The notes: generated by a model from the sequence alone, not told the origin. A stretch of DNA of 64,000 nt from Podocnemis expansa (GCA_007922195.1 ML682008.1:9563191-9627190), one strand, 5' to 3'. Positions 24,707-35,640 are shown, counted from the stretch's first letter. A program made the numbers and translations.

Positions 24707-25681
24707 TTTAGATGGCTTTAGAAAATGAGAAATCCAAAATTTCTCACGTCTAACATTAATCAGCAAACTATTTTTATAAAAATTTTACAGCCTTACTTTT
24801 AAACAATGAAAAACTTCACTAACTATGCATGCACCTAAGTAACTATTGTCTAGATGTATCATATGCTCAGTTAAGCAACAAAATTTGCTAGTGCTTGAAT
24901 GACTAGACCTTGGAATGTATTTCATGTTGTGAAGCACAAAGCCTGGGCCAGCACATCAAATCCCTGTTAGTCTTTGCTTCTGCTCTAGAGCTAGAGATCT
25001 CTTAAATCTATCACAATTTACCTGCATTTGATGTCCCAAAAATCTGCATCCCACTACCATGCTCTTTTGTTGTTTTCTTAGCTCCCATTACCATAAGAGA
25101 TCCCTAATCATTCTTTTTCTCTGCTCTTCACTCCCCACTTATGGGTAGTCAGTGGAAATACTGCTTACCAGTTTCTGATTCTAACCTTTTCCTCACATTA
25201 CTGCAGGGATATGTTTAAACACAGTTTATTCTTTAATTTTCAGATAGCTTCTGTTCACCGTATCTAACTGTTACAGGTCTTGGATATCCCCTCATCATAC
25301 ATAGTTTTTATTAATGTTAACTGTTATGGTAGCTATGGAAAAAGTTTGAATAAAGTCCCTGGGTTGGGTCATTCTTATCTTTGTTCCTCCTGACTGACAG
25401 TTCTAGCTTGCTCTTTATTAAAGAGGTTTGCTCCAGTTGGGAGGGATTTATGGATGCGGTTCTCAGAGGACAAATGACATTTTTATTATAACAATATAAC
25501 TGTTGTTGTTAGGCCGAGTTTTATCTATGAGCATACAAGTTTAATTGTGCATTACATGTTTTGGCATAGCAGTCACTGACATATGTTTACTGATAAAATA
25601 GTAATTAACAACAGTACTGCCAAGAGGATTTTTTTTCTGGTAAAATAAAATCTTTTAATTGTTATTGGTTTGGGTGATGTT

Positions 25682-25867
25682 AGGGTACGTCTACACTGCA
25701 ATGTAACCCTGGTCTTAAACTCAGGCTTGAGCCCTCACCCCTTCCCTTCACTCTACTCATGTCTCTTGAACTTGGGCATGGACCCTGTGAGTGCGGAGGA
25801 TCTGAACCTAAGTCAAGACAGGACTCAAGGTTCAAGCCCTGTTGTTTTGCACTGTAGACACAATACC
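25682..25867. mobile_element. MITE with GGGTACGTCTACACTGCAA ends
   Basis: The left end GGGTACGTCTACACTGCAA is inverted at the right as TTGCACTGTAGACACAATACC, with several mismatches. TTA precedes the left end. The termini match those of the 81-bp MITE at 3715 and the fragment ending at 43085. It carries no coding sequence. Confidence 0.65.
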
Positions 25868-26349
25868 TCTCCCTCCCTGGACTTGGGTCATTGGAGTCAC
25901 TAATAAAATTCTTCAGTGCTGTGTGCCTACTAGTACTTGCTTTGTCTTCACTCTTCCAGGAATCACCAGTTGGTTCCAGGGAAATAGAAGTGCCCTTCTT
26001 ATTCCGATGCAGCAACTCAGCATTTAACACATGTATTTTTTTCTGATCGCCAAACTGCAGACACACCTTAGGAAAGCCTTCGTTGTTCAGAATGGATTGT
26101 GGTGGAAGTTCTCCTTTACCAGATATGCTGTCTGTGCTCCCATAGCCATGAAGTAAGTTTTGGTAATTTCTGACGCAAGACCAGAAAACTGGATTTTTTT
26201 TTAGGAGTGCTAGAAATGAGCATGAATACCAGCAAGGAAAGTTGGTGTCACTGGAAACTTACCAGGTCATTTATCAGTGCATAGAATTCATTAGGCAATT
26301 TGAGACTGAGTAGCAGAAAAAGAGGGACCACCACCACATCTCTGGCAAC

Positions 26350-26720
26350 TCAGTAACATCATGCCTATTTTGTGATGAGTTTGACAGGGTGCCGAGGACT
26401 ACAATGTGTCATCAACTGTTCATGATGACCTGGTCCACCAGGATGGCACCCACCTAGCCCTCAAAGCCAATGTGAGAATTGATAGGTGCCAAATGAGGCA
26501 AGTGAAATAACTTTACTGATGAAAGCCATCCTAGAAGAGACTTTGGTTTAGAAGCAGCTGCAGCACATCTGATGGCTCTACTTAGAGAAGCTTTTTTTTT
26601 TTTTTTTGCCCCTTTGGAAGAACAGCCCATTGCAGAACCAGCAAACAAAACAGAAGAGACAGAAGCTACTCCAGAGCCAGGTGAGTTTCTAGCTCTGTTT
26701 GTGTGTGTGTTAGTATAGAA
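26350..26720 (+). pseudogene. Possible Myb/SANT-like (Harbinger partner) protein remnant
   Basis: A plus-strand translation gives CLFCDEFDRVPRTTM near 26365-26410. This resembles the FYDELDRVLGTxP signature that ends the trihelix/Myb-like domain of Harbinger-associated proteins and their domesticated relatives. Stops and frameshifts follow. An acidic stretch, PLEEQPIAEPANKTEETEAT, lies near 26610-26670. The assignment rests on one short motif and could be wrong. Confidence 0.3.
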
Positions 26721-27296
26721 ATGGGAGAGATTTCTACTGTAAGAACCAAAGAAAAAGACAAGTCTTGTACAGCAGCATGTACCCCCTAATGGTGAATTGC
26801 ATGGCCATGATTTGACATCACCATGCCACCTTTCTAACCGCATTCAGTTCAAAGTGAGGACGAGGAAACACATAGTAAAACGAGCATATAAAGAGAATTT
26901 TTACTAGAAAGGTACACTTTTTTCTAGTACATTCCAGTTTGTTAAAATAAAGAACTTCTGTTACCTTCCCTGTATGTATGCCACTTGATATACCATTGCA
27001 TTGGTAACAAGCTGCCTGAAAGGGCAGGACTATATCATGGGGAACAGTTTCACATGTTGTACTGTTCTGTAAAACGTAGTCCATATATCCCATGGGTGAT
27101 GAAATCATTAGTTCAAAATATGAATGGCAAGGACTCAATCAAGATTATGGGTTCTTTTCACATTACAAAGGGTAATTTGACTTCAGGCTTCCCATTCTTT
27201 AAGCCTGTAAACTGCTCTGATTTGCTGTTACTTTATGACCTGATCCTATGTTTTACACCCCCTTGCATTTAGTTTCATTCCTTTCTGTAAGTTCAC

Positions 27297-27440
27297 CCAT
27301 CTTCGAAGCATCTGAGGAAGTGGGATCTTCTCTCACAAAAGCTCATGCAAAAAATAAATCTTAGTCTTAAAGTGCCACACAACTCCTTGTTGTTTTTTTA
27401 CTGGACTAGACTAACACGGCTATCCCTTTGGAAACTGACA
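27297..27440 (+). mobile_element. Penelope-like element tail
   Basis: It carries the same tail as at 61-62 kb: CTGAGGAAGTGGGATCTTCT, AAAGCTCATGC, TTAGTCTTAAAGTGCCAC and GACTAGACTAACACGGCTA in order. The hammerhead-like boxes are mutated here (CTGAGGA, AAAA). Confidence 0.65.
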
Positions 27441-28711
27441 AGGTTGAATTTAGTCCATAAATTTGCCAGGGGAGCAGAGGAATTATTGTGTGTTTTTATG
27501 CAGTCCTAAAGGACTGTAATGGAGTGACTGTAAGCCATGTGGAAGCTGATGCATCATCTTGCAGAATTCCCCTGTGAATTCTGACCCAAACCCAGGGCAG
27601 GAACTCCACATAGGTAGTCATGTTAGGGGATGGCTCTATTTTTAGGAACATCTCAGTAGCTTGCCAGCTCATTCCATTCATAAATGTGGTTTTCATTTAT
27701 CATGTTTGAATATTTTCATGACACTCTTATTTCACTGTGATTAACATGGCTGTATTCAAGGAGTTTCTGTGGTCTGGAGTAGCCCTCTGCCAATATATTG
27801 ATTTTGAGTTTCAAAAAGTAACATTTTCTGTCCTTGAAATTCCAGAGACTTTTTTGTAGTGCTCTTGGGTGTGTGATATTGAAGACATAACCCTCTTTTT
27901 CTTATCCTGTTCTAGGCCGCTCAACCTTACAGGTTGCAGTTCTTCCTTAATTCTCTCAAATTGCAGAAATTTGGTTCACCATATCTTTGCAGACAGATCC
28001 AAGAGGAAGCATGATGAATTAGATTAAAGTTTTGGACTGGACCAAAAAGCAGTCTGAATACCAGAGGCAAAGGGGTCTGCGGCAAGAAGACAGACATGCT
28101 GAGAGGCAAGCAGAAAAGATCATAATAGCTTCACAGCTGGAGGAGAGGGTAGCTGCATGGGAGCAGGCATTCTTCACAGTTCCTGGAACAGGAATAGCTG
28201 TAAAAGGAGGAAGATAAAGCACGAAAGAGAGAATTGTTTTAGTGGCTGCTATTACTAATGGCTACAAGAGTGCAGGCTTCTGCACCATGACTTCTGTGAA
28301 ATTGCAACCTGGGAACAGCTTTGCACATTTCCATGGCTAGGTGGTCCTTTCAGTTGGGCCCTATGCCACATGCAGGCCTCAGTGCTGAACCACTCCTCTG
28401 TGGACACCTCAGCCTTCTGCCCCAGCGCCAAATGTTTGGTGAATGTGGAAAGAAGGAAAAGGAGAATGGAGACCCAGAAAGCATGCAGCCAAGGGAGCAG
28501 GGGCTTCATACAAAGCTCAGCTGTTCGTTTGCACTTGTTATGTACTTTCCTCTTGGTTATTTTGTAAACCTTTGGTGTTGCTGGTGGTGTGCTAAAGGCA
28601 GCTGGCTTGCAAGGCAATTGTTTAATATTGTACTTTTCCAATACAGGTATTATAATAATGGTTTTCACTTTATAAAGAAATTTTATTGCCATCACAGCAA
28701 CATATCACAAT

Positions 28712-28800
28712 AAAAACAAGGGAAGTCCTGGAGCACCGTAAAGACTAACAAATTTCTTTGGGGACAAACTTTTATGGGCTGCAACCCACTTCATCAGATT
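28712..28800 (-). mobile_element. Penelope-like element tail
   Basis: A minus-strand copy of the tail: CTGATGAAGTGGGTTGCAGC near the right end and TTTGTTAGTCTTTACGGTGC near the left. The CTGATGA box is intact (28791-28797) and the GAAA box is lost. Confidence 0.6.
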
Positions 28801-28841
28801 TTTCCATGGCTTCACCTCTGGAACTTAACATCATATAACGT

Positions 28842-29054
28842 AGGGGTCTCAAACTCAAATTGCCACAAGGGCTGCATGAGGACTAGTACAGGGCCAGATG
28901 AGTAATACGTTAGCCCAAGGACCACACCGTCGAAACCTTTAAACCTTTTTATACAATGATATTGCAAATATCAGTAACAATAGTGTCATTGTGGGCAGCA
29001 GGAAATAGCTTTAGGAGCTGCCATGCAGCCCATGGACTATGTTTGAGACCCTGA
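28842..29054. mobile_element. hAT MITE, second copy of the 8434 family
   Basis: It starts AGGGGTCTCAAACTCAAATT and ends ATGTTTGAGACCCTGA. The interior aligns with the 8434-8629 element throughout (ACAATGATATTGCAAAT, GGAAATAGCTTTAG). The flanks TATAACGT (28834-28841) and TATAATGT (29055-29062) form an 8-bp duplication with one mismatch. Confidence 0.88.
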
Positions 29055-29413
29055 TATAATGTATAGTTCAAATAATCAAGGTAAACTCACAGTCAGGGAC
29101 ATCTGGGAGATTGCTTGCAAAACCCAGCTTTCAGTACAGCTATAAACATCAATCCATGCTGTTATCCCCTCCCCCATTTCATAAGCGGTCATGTCATTCA
29201 AAAGTTCAGTATCTGATAACCAACTCCCATCCCACACAAGGAAAAAATGCACTTTCTACTTCCTGCACATGCAAAACAAGCCCATTCTTCTCTGAGTGAT
29301 TGCTCCTGTCCATTCCCCTTTAGGTGTGTGCGCACTGTGTGCACGGATCGCCAGAAAGTTTTTTCCTCACAGTACCCATAGGGTCAGCTGTGGTGCCCCC
29401 TAGAGTGGCGCCC

Positions 29414-29422
29414 TATATATAA
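29414..29422 (+). promoter_or_regulatory. TATA-like box of DIRS copy B
   Basis: TATATATAA lies inside the 5' terminal repeat about 165 bases before the gag start codon at 29579. The same box appears inverted in the 3' region at about 35455-35463, as expected for inverted terminal repeats. Promoter function is inferred. Confidence 0.4.
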
Positions 29423-29578
29423 GCCAGCTGACGCTCCCCTCCTCAGTTCTGTTTCTACCACCCTGGCAGTCGCTAGAATATTCTCTGTTGTTTTAGCAGC
29501 TTCTCTATTTTGTTTGGAGTCCCGTTAGTGTTCTTTTTTGCTGAGTGGCATGTCCTGCCACAGATTGGGGCTGGGTTC

Positions 29579-29782
29579 ATGCCTGGCTTTAAAGCTTGCG
29601 ACTCTTGTAGGAAACCGATGCCAGTGGATGATCCACATCGGTCCTGCCTGTTGTGTCTGGGAGAATCGCATCAGAAAGAAAAGTGCAAAATCTGCCACAG
29701 TTTTAAGCCTTGGACTCAGGACAGAGTTCAGAGACTTAAAATTCATATGATGGAGGAAGCTCTTTGCCCAAAACTCCCTTGA
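29579..29782 (+). pseudogene. DIRS copy B gag N-terminus, Cys-rich
   Basis: The Met at 29579 starts MPGFKACDSCRKPMPVDD, followed by CLLCLGESHQKEKCKICHSF and KPWTQDRVQRLKIHMMEEAL. CxxC pairs and CxxC...H...CxxC spacing suggest zinc binding. The start aligns with MPPLPGFKPCTACGRAF of copy C, which supports this Met rather than the upstream one at 29510. The frame stops at 29782. Gag-like sequence continues out of frame to about 31340, including VVAAANEKE near 31190. Confidence 0.75.
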
Positions 29783-31900
29783 GTTTGGAGAGATCCAGTG
29801 CAGAGTGCATCTCCCGCTCAGCTCTGAGCCTAAAAGTATGTTTAACCCCTGGCACCGTATGGCACAGGATGCAGCAGCACCTCTGCAGCACCGCCGCAGA
29901 AGAAAAGGAAGATGGACAGAGGCCGCTAGCCTAACAAGCGTGCGACACCGGCCAAGAAGAGCGGCAAGGGCAGGCACCCTCAGTACCCCGATAGCAAGCT
30001 CCACCTGCGGTTAGCAAGTGCCCTTCTAGCCCTGTATCGGTCTCCTCCCCCACGAGAGAAATTTTAGAGGAGGAGATCCTGCTACTGTCAACCCCAGAGG
30101 CTTTCATGGCAGCGCAGGACCTGTTGCAACAGGTGGTGCCGCTGCTGTCTCTTAGGGTTTCGTCTCTGGCACCCAAAAGACTGGGGCCATTGAGAGGCAA
30201 GCCTATGCCACTGCACCCCACATCGCTGCAGCACCATTCATTGGCAGTGCCAGAGGCAGAGACTTCTCGCTCTCTGTGGGCCATGCAGTTGGACCAGCGT
30301 TCGACGGTACTGCCAGAAATGGTGGCAGTGCCTGGGGCCCCGCGGCACCACTCCCCTAAAGCTAGTGCAAGCAGTCACTGTCAAAGTCCTGCACCACATT
30401 CAACTTCAGCACCATGGAACAGAGTTCAGGCCTTGGACGTATGGCATCGCTCCCCGATGCCACAGGGCACGGCACTGCCATGGTCTTCTCGTAGCAACCA
30501 TTCCTCTGCCTCAGAAGCTAGCTCAATAGTGTCAAGGAGAGATTGGGGCCGTGTTAAGAGGTAGTCTCAGCAGCCTTAATGGCAACCCACTTGGCAAGTG
30601 CTGCCAACAGTGGCTTTTTGGAGACCTTGGGCATACCATCAAGAACAAGATCCCAGACTGTCTTGACCCCACTTGGGGATGACCCCTCGACTACCGACAT
30701 CTTATTCAGCCAGCGTTCCTCCTGGCACGGGCGATGTTTCAGAAGTAGGCTCGGAAAGGGAAGGAGGAGATAGAGCTAGTGTGGCAAGTGAGGACCACCA
30801 CATCTCCTCTGGTCTAGAGGACAGGCCACCGGAGCTATTGGCAGAATCCTCATCCTCTCCCCAGGACAAGGCGGTAGTGAAAGCAAAACCAGCCACATTC
30901 CTGGATGACAGCAAAGCGCATCAGGAGCTTCTTTGAAAGGAGGTGCACAGTCTTGGTATCCAGGTGGAAGAGATATCAGAGGAAGCAGACCCAATGGTTG
31001 ATAACGTGCTGCCGAAGGCCCGGGCAGGGTTGCCCTTTCCCTGATTAAGACAATTCAGAACACTACCAAGACTTTCTGGCACACCTAGCCTCCATTCTTC
31101 CCTTGGCAAAAAGAGTGGAAAAAAGTATTTGTTACCATCTAAGGGTTACGAGCGTTTTTACTCCCCTCCTACGCCAGGGTCATTGGTGGTGGCAGCGGCC
31201 AATGAAAAGGAGCAGCAGAGCCACCCAGGACAGACTCCAAAGTTCAAAGACGCCAAAAAGTTGGACTTATTTGACAGAAAGGTCTACATGACAGGAGGTC
31301 TTTAGCTAAGAATTGCCAATGGGCAGGAGGTTGTTAGAAGTTATGTCTTTAATTCCCAGGCAGCAACGGAGAAATTCACTGAGAGGCTGGGTCAAGAGTC
31401 TGCGGCTGAGTTCTTAGAGCCAGTCAAGGAAGGTAAGGCTGTCTTGAAGGCTTTGTTGCAATTCGCCCTCAATGCTGCTGATACGGCCTCGCAAGCTATG
31501 GCCTCTGGAGTGACCGTGTGCAGGAGCTCATGGTTGCAAGCATCCAGTCCTTCCATTAGAGGTTCAAACCGTGATACAGGACATTCCCTTTGAAGGCTCG
31601 GGGAGCTTCTCACAGCAAACCAACACCAAGCTGCAGACGCTCAAAGATTCCAGGGCTTTGTTGAAATCCTTGGGTCTACATACTCTGCCTTTCAGAGAAA
31701 GCTCTTTAAGCCTCAGCCTTCTGTTGGTCCATAACAACGCCACCATGATTTTGACCGTTGAAGGAGTTGCAACGGCTGTAAGAATGGTCATTGCTCCTCG
31801 AGTGCACAGCAAGGAAGCTCGCTTCATCTGTCCTCTAAGAAAGGCTCTTGAAGTTGAGCTCGAGGTCAGCATACCAGCCTGTGTCGTGGATCCAGTTCTT
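29783..31900 (+). pseudogene. DIRS copy B gag remainder
   Basis: Multiple overlapping broken frames cover this stretch. Ser/Pro-rich and acidic sequence lies at 29800-31020, and conserved gag blocks lie at 31100-31340 (VVAAANEKE, then KKLDLFDRKVYMTGGL near 31256). These blocks line up with copies A, C and D. No intact frame remains. Confidence 0.6.
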
Positions 31901-32650
31901 CCCCACCTTTACCAACAGGCTATTCCAGTTCTACCGTGCCTGGTTGTCTATCACCTCGGACCAATGGGTGCTCCGCACAGTGGAACGGGGGTAATCGCTC
32001 CAGTTTTCATCGCTACTCCCTTCCTGTCCACCCCCCTCCTGGTCCCTTTTCAGGGACTCTTCTTACAAGCTCCTGCTGTACCAGTAGGCAGACACCTTTC
32101 TGGACAAGGCAGCGGTGGAGGAACTCCCACTGCACTTGAGGGGCAAGGGGTTTTATTTCCATTATTTCCCCATTCCAAAAGCAAAGGGGGGCCTCAGGCC
32201 TATTCTCGACCTTCAGGGGCTGAACTGTTTCCTGCGCAAAATCCGCTTTCGTATGGTGAACCTAGTCTCTATAATCCCTTCATCGGATCCAGGAGACTGG
32301 TATGCCACCCTTAATCTCCAGGATGCCTATTTTCTTATTTCAATTGACCTCAGGCACAGGAGGTACCTGAGGCTCATAGTGGGCAAGAGACATCTCCAGT
32401 TTACAGTTCTACCTCTCTGGGTGGTGGCGGCACCCTGCGTCTTCACAAAGTGCCTGGCAGTGGTGGTAGCTTTCCTCAGACATTGTTGGATTCAAGTGTT
32501 TCTGTACCTGGATGACTGGCTAGTGTTCCAAGGAAGAGGGGACAGATCACCTACAGACGATTCAAGACACCTTCTTCAGTCTAGGCCTGCTGGTAAAGGC
32601 CAAAAAGTCCACTTTGGTCCTGGCCCAATGGAATCAAATTTCTAGGGGTG
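31900..32650 (+). pseudogene. DIRS copy B reverse transcriptase
   Basis: The long frame at 32115-32645 reads FPIPKAKGGLRPILDLQGLN, then LNLQDAYFLISI and VFTKCLA, and the catalytic YLDDWLV box, with YLDD at 32505-32516. These are the ordered RT motifs of DIRS and Ty3-related polymerases, and copy C has LDLQDAYFHISI and YLDDWLL at the same places. After 32645 the frame shifts and continues at 32648 (CLDLTVARASLPRSHFEAIK), the thumb region. Confidence 0.88.
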
Positions 32651-33314
32651 TGTTTGGACTTGACAGTAGCAAGAGCCTCCCTGCCTCGTTCTCACTTCGA
32701 AGCGATTAAGAACCTGGCGCAGGTTTTGCAGAGGTTCCCATTCACAACAGTAAGGACTGGCCTCAAGCTGCTGGATTTCATGGCAACTTGCACCTACATG
32801 GTGCAACATGCCTGCCTTCACGTCCACCTGTTGCAACTGTGGCAAGCGTCAGTACACCGGTCTGCTTGGGACAGTCTAGACAACATGGTCGCCTGCCCTT
32901 GGAGATTCTAAAATCCCTAGATAGGTGGTGTCTTGAGAACAGCATTTGCAGCAGGCACCTGTTCCACCCCTCTTCACCATCAGCTGTCCTGGTGACCGAT
33001 GCCTCGGACCTGGGTTGGGGTGCAACACCTCGGTGCACTCAGAACCCATGGCCGCTGGAAGGGAAGGAGGTACTCCTTCACATCAATATCAAGGAGTTGA
33101 GAGCAGTCTACCTGGCTTGCATCAACTTCCGGAATCACCTAAAGGGGAAGGCAGTTTCAGTCCCTCAACCTGTGGGCAGGGATGTCGCTGGCTGGGGGAG
33201 GGACCCGGGGCACGGGCCCAGGCTTTGCCCCCCCAGGCAGGCCCCGCCCCAGCCTACAGGTCCCGCCTCCTGGCCAGGGACAGGGACAGGCACCGCTGTG
33301 GCCGCGGGCGGCCA

Positions 33315-33575
33315 GGCCCCACATCCCCAGCCGGGGGCTCGGGCCGCTGGGGCCAGGCTGCCAGCGGCCAGGCCCCAGATCCCTGGCGGGGGACGGGGCC
33401 GCTGCAGCTGCGGGTGGCCAGGCCCCGGATCCCCGGCTGGGGACGGGGCCGCTGCAGCTGCGGGTGGCCAGGCCCCGGATCCCCGGCTGGGGACGGGGCT
33501 GCTGCNNNNNNNNNNTGCGGGTGGCCAGGCCCCGGATCCCCGGCTGGGGACGGGGCTGCTGCGGCCGCTGGCAGC
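33315..33575. repeat. 50-bp GC-rich minisatellite within the hAT-like element
   Basis: GGCCCCAGAT or GGCCCCGGAT followed by CCCCGGCTGGGGACGGGGC recurs at 33371, 33421 and 33471, an exact 50-bp period. Diverged units lie at 33315 and 33528. The true copy number is unknown because ten N bases lie inside the array. Confidence 0.9.
33506..33515. other. Assembly gap (10 N)
   Basis: Ten N bases lie inside the 50-bp repeat array. This is a sizing placeholder or collapsed repeat, so the length of the element here is uncertain. Confidence 0.95.
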
Positions 33576-34199
33576 TGGGCCCCGCATCTCTGGCCCAATT
33601 GGGCTGCAGATTTGGGGCACTGTCACTGGGGTTTGGGGCACGTGCCCCAGCGTGCCCATGGGCAGCGATGCCCCTGCCTGTGGGGCTTTTGTATTTGCCA
33701 TTCAATTCACCTGGGTGGCCTCATACCTTCTGGGGCAACACAATATCCTAGCAGACCACCTCAGCAGGAAGTTCATGACTCACGTGTGACCCCTCAAACA
33801 GGAGGTATTGGAGGGGATCTTCCAACGACAGGGTTGTCCCCAGGTAGACTGGTTTGCCTCTGAGCTCAACAAGAAGTGCGAGGTGCTCTGCTCTTTCAGG
33901 AGTCACAGCCCCAGATCTCTGTCACACACATTCAATGTTTCTTGGGGGGGGGGGGGGGTCGATGATGTTACATGTTCCTCTCGGACCCCTTTGATATCGA
34001 GGGTGGTTCAGAAAATCAAGCAGGATGGGGCGACAGTCATTCTTATAGCACCAGCATGGCTGAGGCAGCATTGGTACACAATACTCTTAAACCTCTCAGT
34101 CTGTCCGTTGATAGCACTTCTGGTCCTGCCAGACCTTCTCACTCAAGACCATGGTTGTTTGGTACATCCAAACCTGGAGTCCCTACACCTTTGAGCCTG

Positions 34200-35267
34200 G
34201 AACCTCCACGGTTAACTCAGCAGGAGCTAAAATGTTCATCTCCTGTCTGGGACGTTCTGAGAAATAGCAAAAAGGATGTTACCAAGGCCACGTACAAGGC
34301 CAAGTGGTCGAGATTTGTCAGATGGGCTTCAAACATTGGTCTAGACCCCCTCTCCCTTCCCGTGCAGAGAATACTGGACTATGTCTGGGCACTGAAGTCC
34401 AGAGGACTATCTAACTCTTCCATTAGAGACCACCTAGCAGCGATTTTGGCCTTTCATAAAGGCTCGGGGCAAACCTTGGTTTTCTCTGACCCAACAGTAA
34501 AACATTTTCTTAAGGGGTTGACTAGACTGTTCCCAACAGTTAGTCCACCGTTGGTTCAGTGGGACCTTAATCTGGTCCTCACTCAAGACGACAGGTCTGC
34601 TGTTTGAGCCATTGGTATCCTGTTCATTGCTCTACCTGTCCTGGAAGGTGGCCTTCTTAGTGGCAATCACCTCAGCCTGTCAGGTACTGGCGATACGGGC
34701 CCTCGTGTCAGAGTCGCCCTACACCGTCTTTTTCAAGGACAAGGTTACTCTTCGCCTGCATCCGGCTTTTCACCCAAAGGTGGTGTTGAGTTTTTCACAC
34801 CAGGCAGGAAATCTGCTTACCGATGTTCTATCCGAAACAACATGCTTCTTGGGAGGACCGGCGCCTCCATAAGGTGAATGTTAGATGGGCTTTGGCTCTT
34901 TACATTGAGAGAACCAAGCCATTCTGCAAGACCTTTTCAACTGTTTGTGGCTGTGGCAGACAGAATGAAAGGACAGAAGGTGTTGACACAGCAGATAGCC
35001 TTGTGGATAGTGGCATGTATTCAAGAGTGCTATGCCCTGGTGCAGGTTCCTCCTCCGCAGATCAAGGCCCATTCAACAAGGGCTCAAGCTGCTTCTACAG
35101 CATTCCTTGCAGGAGTGCCATTGGAGGACATCTGTAAGGCAGCGATGTGGTCCTCGCCCCACACTTTCGCTCAGTATTATGCCATCACCCAGCAAGCACA
35201 GGAAGACGCTGCAGTGGGGAGAGCAGTCCTGCAATCTATGCAACGGGGATTTCATCCCACTGCCTAA
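34200..35267 (+). pseudogene. DIRS copy B tyrosine recombinase
   Basis: The N-terminal SAM-like part reads KATYKAKWSRFVRWASNIGL (about 34285) and SNSSIRDHLAAILAFH. The catalytic part has ESPYTVFFKDKVTLRLHPAF (about 34711), then KAHSTRAQAASTAFLAGVPL with the HxxR box (His codon 35070-35072, Arg 35079-35081), and finally WSSPHTFAQYY with the candidate nucleophilic Tyr. This order is typical of DIRS recombinases. It is split over three frames (33972-34607, 34612-34872, 34878-35267), so it is not functional as it stands. Confidence 0.88.
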
Positions 35268-35269
35268 GG

Positions 35270-35640
35270 TAAGACTAGTGACTCACCTAAAGGGGAATGG
35301 ACAGGAGCAATCACTTGAAGAAGAGGAGGAGGTTACTTACCTGTAACTGGTGTTCTTTGAGATGTGTTGCTTGAGGCCATTCCACATCCCTCCTGCCTGC
35401 CCCACTTGGAATAAAAGGGGAAGTTCGGAACCGAGGAAGGGAGGGTTGGCTGGCTTATATATAGGGCACCACAAAGGGGCCACTCTGGGGGGCTCCACAG
35501 CCAACCCTATGGGTACTCGGGGGGGGGGGGGGGAGCTTTCCAGTGATCCATGCATGCAGTGCGTGCACACCTAAAGTGGAATGGCCAGGAGTAGCACATT
35601 TTGAAGAACACTAGTTACAGGTAACTAACCTCCTCTTCAT
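35270..35640. repeat. 3' snap-back palindrome of DIRS copy B
   Basis: GGTTACTTACCTGTAACTGG with GTTCTTTGAGATGTG at 35331-35366 is the inverse of the stretch at 35592-35630 (TTTTGAAGAACACTAGTTAC then AGGTAACTAACC). Between the arms lie the inverted 5' terminal sequence, including the inverse TATATA box, and a G run at 35520-35533. Such nested complementarity is the hallmark of DIRS termini. Confidence 0.75.

Larger units (their letters stand above)
33177..33676. mobile_element. GC-rich hAT-like short element, copy 2, inside DIRS copy B
   Basis: It begins CAGGGATGTCGCTGGC and ends GGGCAGCGATGCCCCTG, so the termini are imperfect inverted repeats. It is flanked by the perfect 8-bp direct repeat CCTGTGGG (33169-33176 and 33677-33684). 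Both ends and the GGCCCAATTGGGCTG block near the right are shared with copy 1 at 24367-24706. The middle holds a 50-bp tandem repeat and an assembly gap. It inserted after DIRS copy B and so is younger. It encodes no transposase. Confidence 0.88.
32940..33789 (+). pseudogene. DIRS copy B RNase H, interrupted
   Basis: VTDASDLGWGA (about 32993) and HINIKELRAVYLACINF (about 33079) are the first RNase H motifs, with the active-site Asp and Glu. The domain resumes after the hAT-like insertion as VASYLLGQHNILADHLSRKF, ending near 33785. Relative to copy C about 40 residues (those around LTDNTTAVHYVNHLGG) are missing beyond the insertion itself. The open frame through the insertion is accidental and GC-driven. 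Confidence 0.8.
29285..35640 (+). mobile_element. DIRS-type retrotransposon, copy B
   Basis: In order on the plus strand are a 5' terminal repeat with a TATATATAA box, gag, reverse transcriptase, RNase H, a linker, a tyrosine recombinase, and a 3' region with inverted terminal sequence. The 5' stretch GTGATTGCTCCTGTCCATTC at 29299 is the inverse of GAATGGACAGGAGCAATCAC at 35295 and of a diverged copy at 35577. The absence of integrase and LTRs, the recombinase and the inverted termini place it with DIRS1-like elements. It is broken by several frameshifts. A 500-bp GC-rich hAT-like element sits in the RNase H region at 33177-33676, and a poly-G run at about 33943 disrupts the linker. Confidence 0.92.

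Noticed and set aside
24335..24766. GC-rich open frames in both orientations
   Set aside because: Same cause: they coincide with the 340-bp hAT-like element flanked by TTTAGATG and have no protein similarity.
32788..33863. Long overlapping open frames with Gly/Pro/Ala-rich translation across 33180-33700 on both strands
   Set aside because: They run through the GC-rich hAT-like element and its 50-bp repeat. Open frames in several frames at once are a base-composition effect, and an N run lies inside.
33942..33958. Long G run as a possible G-quadruplex regulatory site
   Set aside because: It is a homopolymer inside a dead DIRS copy that shifts the frame. Nothing suggests a role, and run length may be a sequencing artefact.
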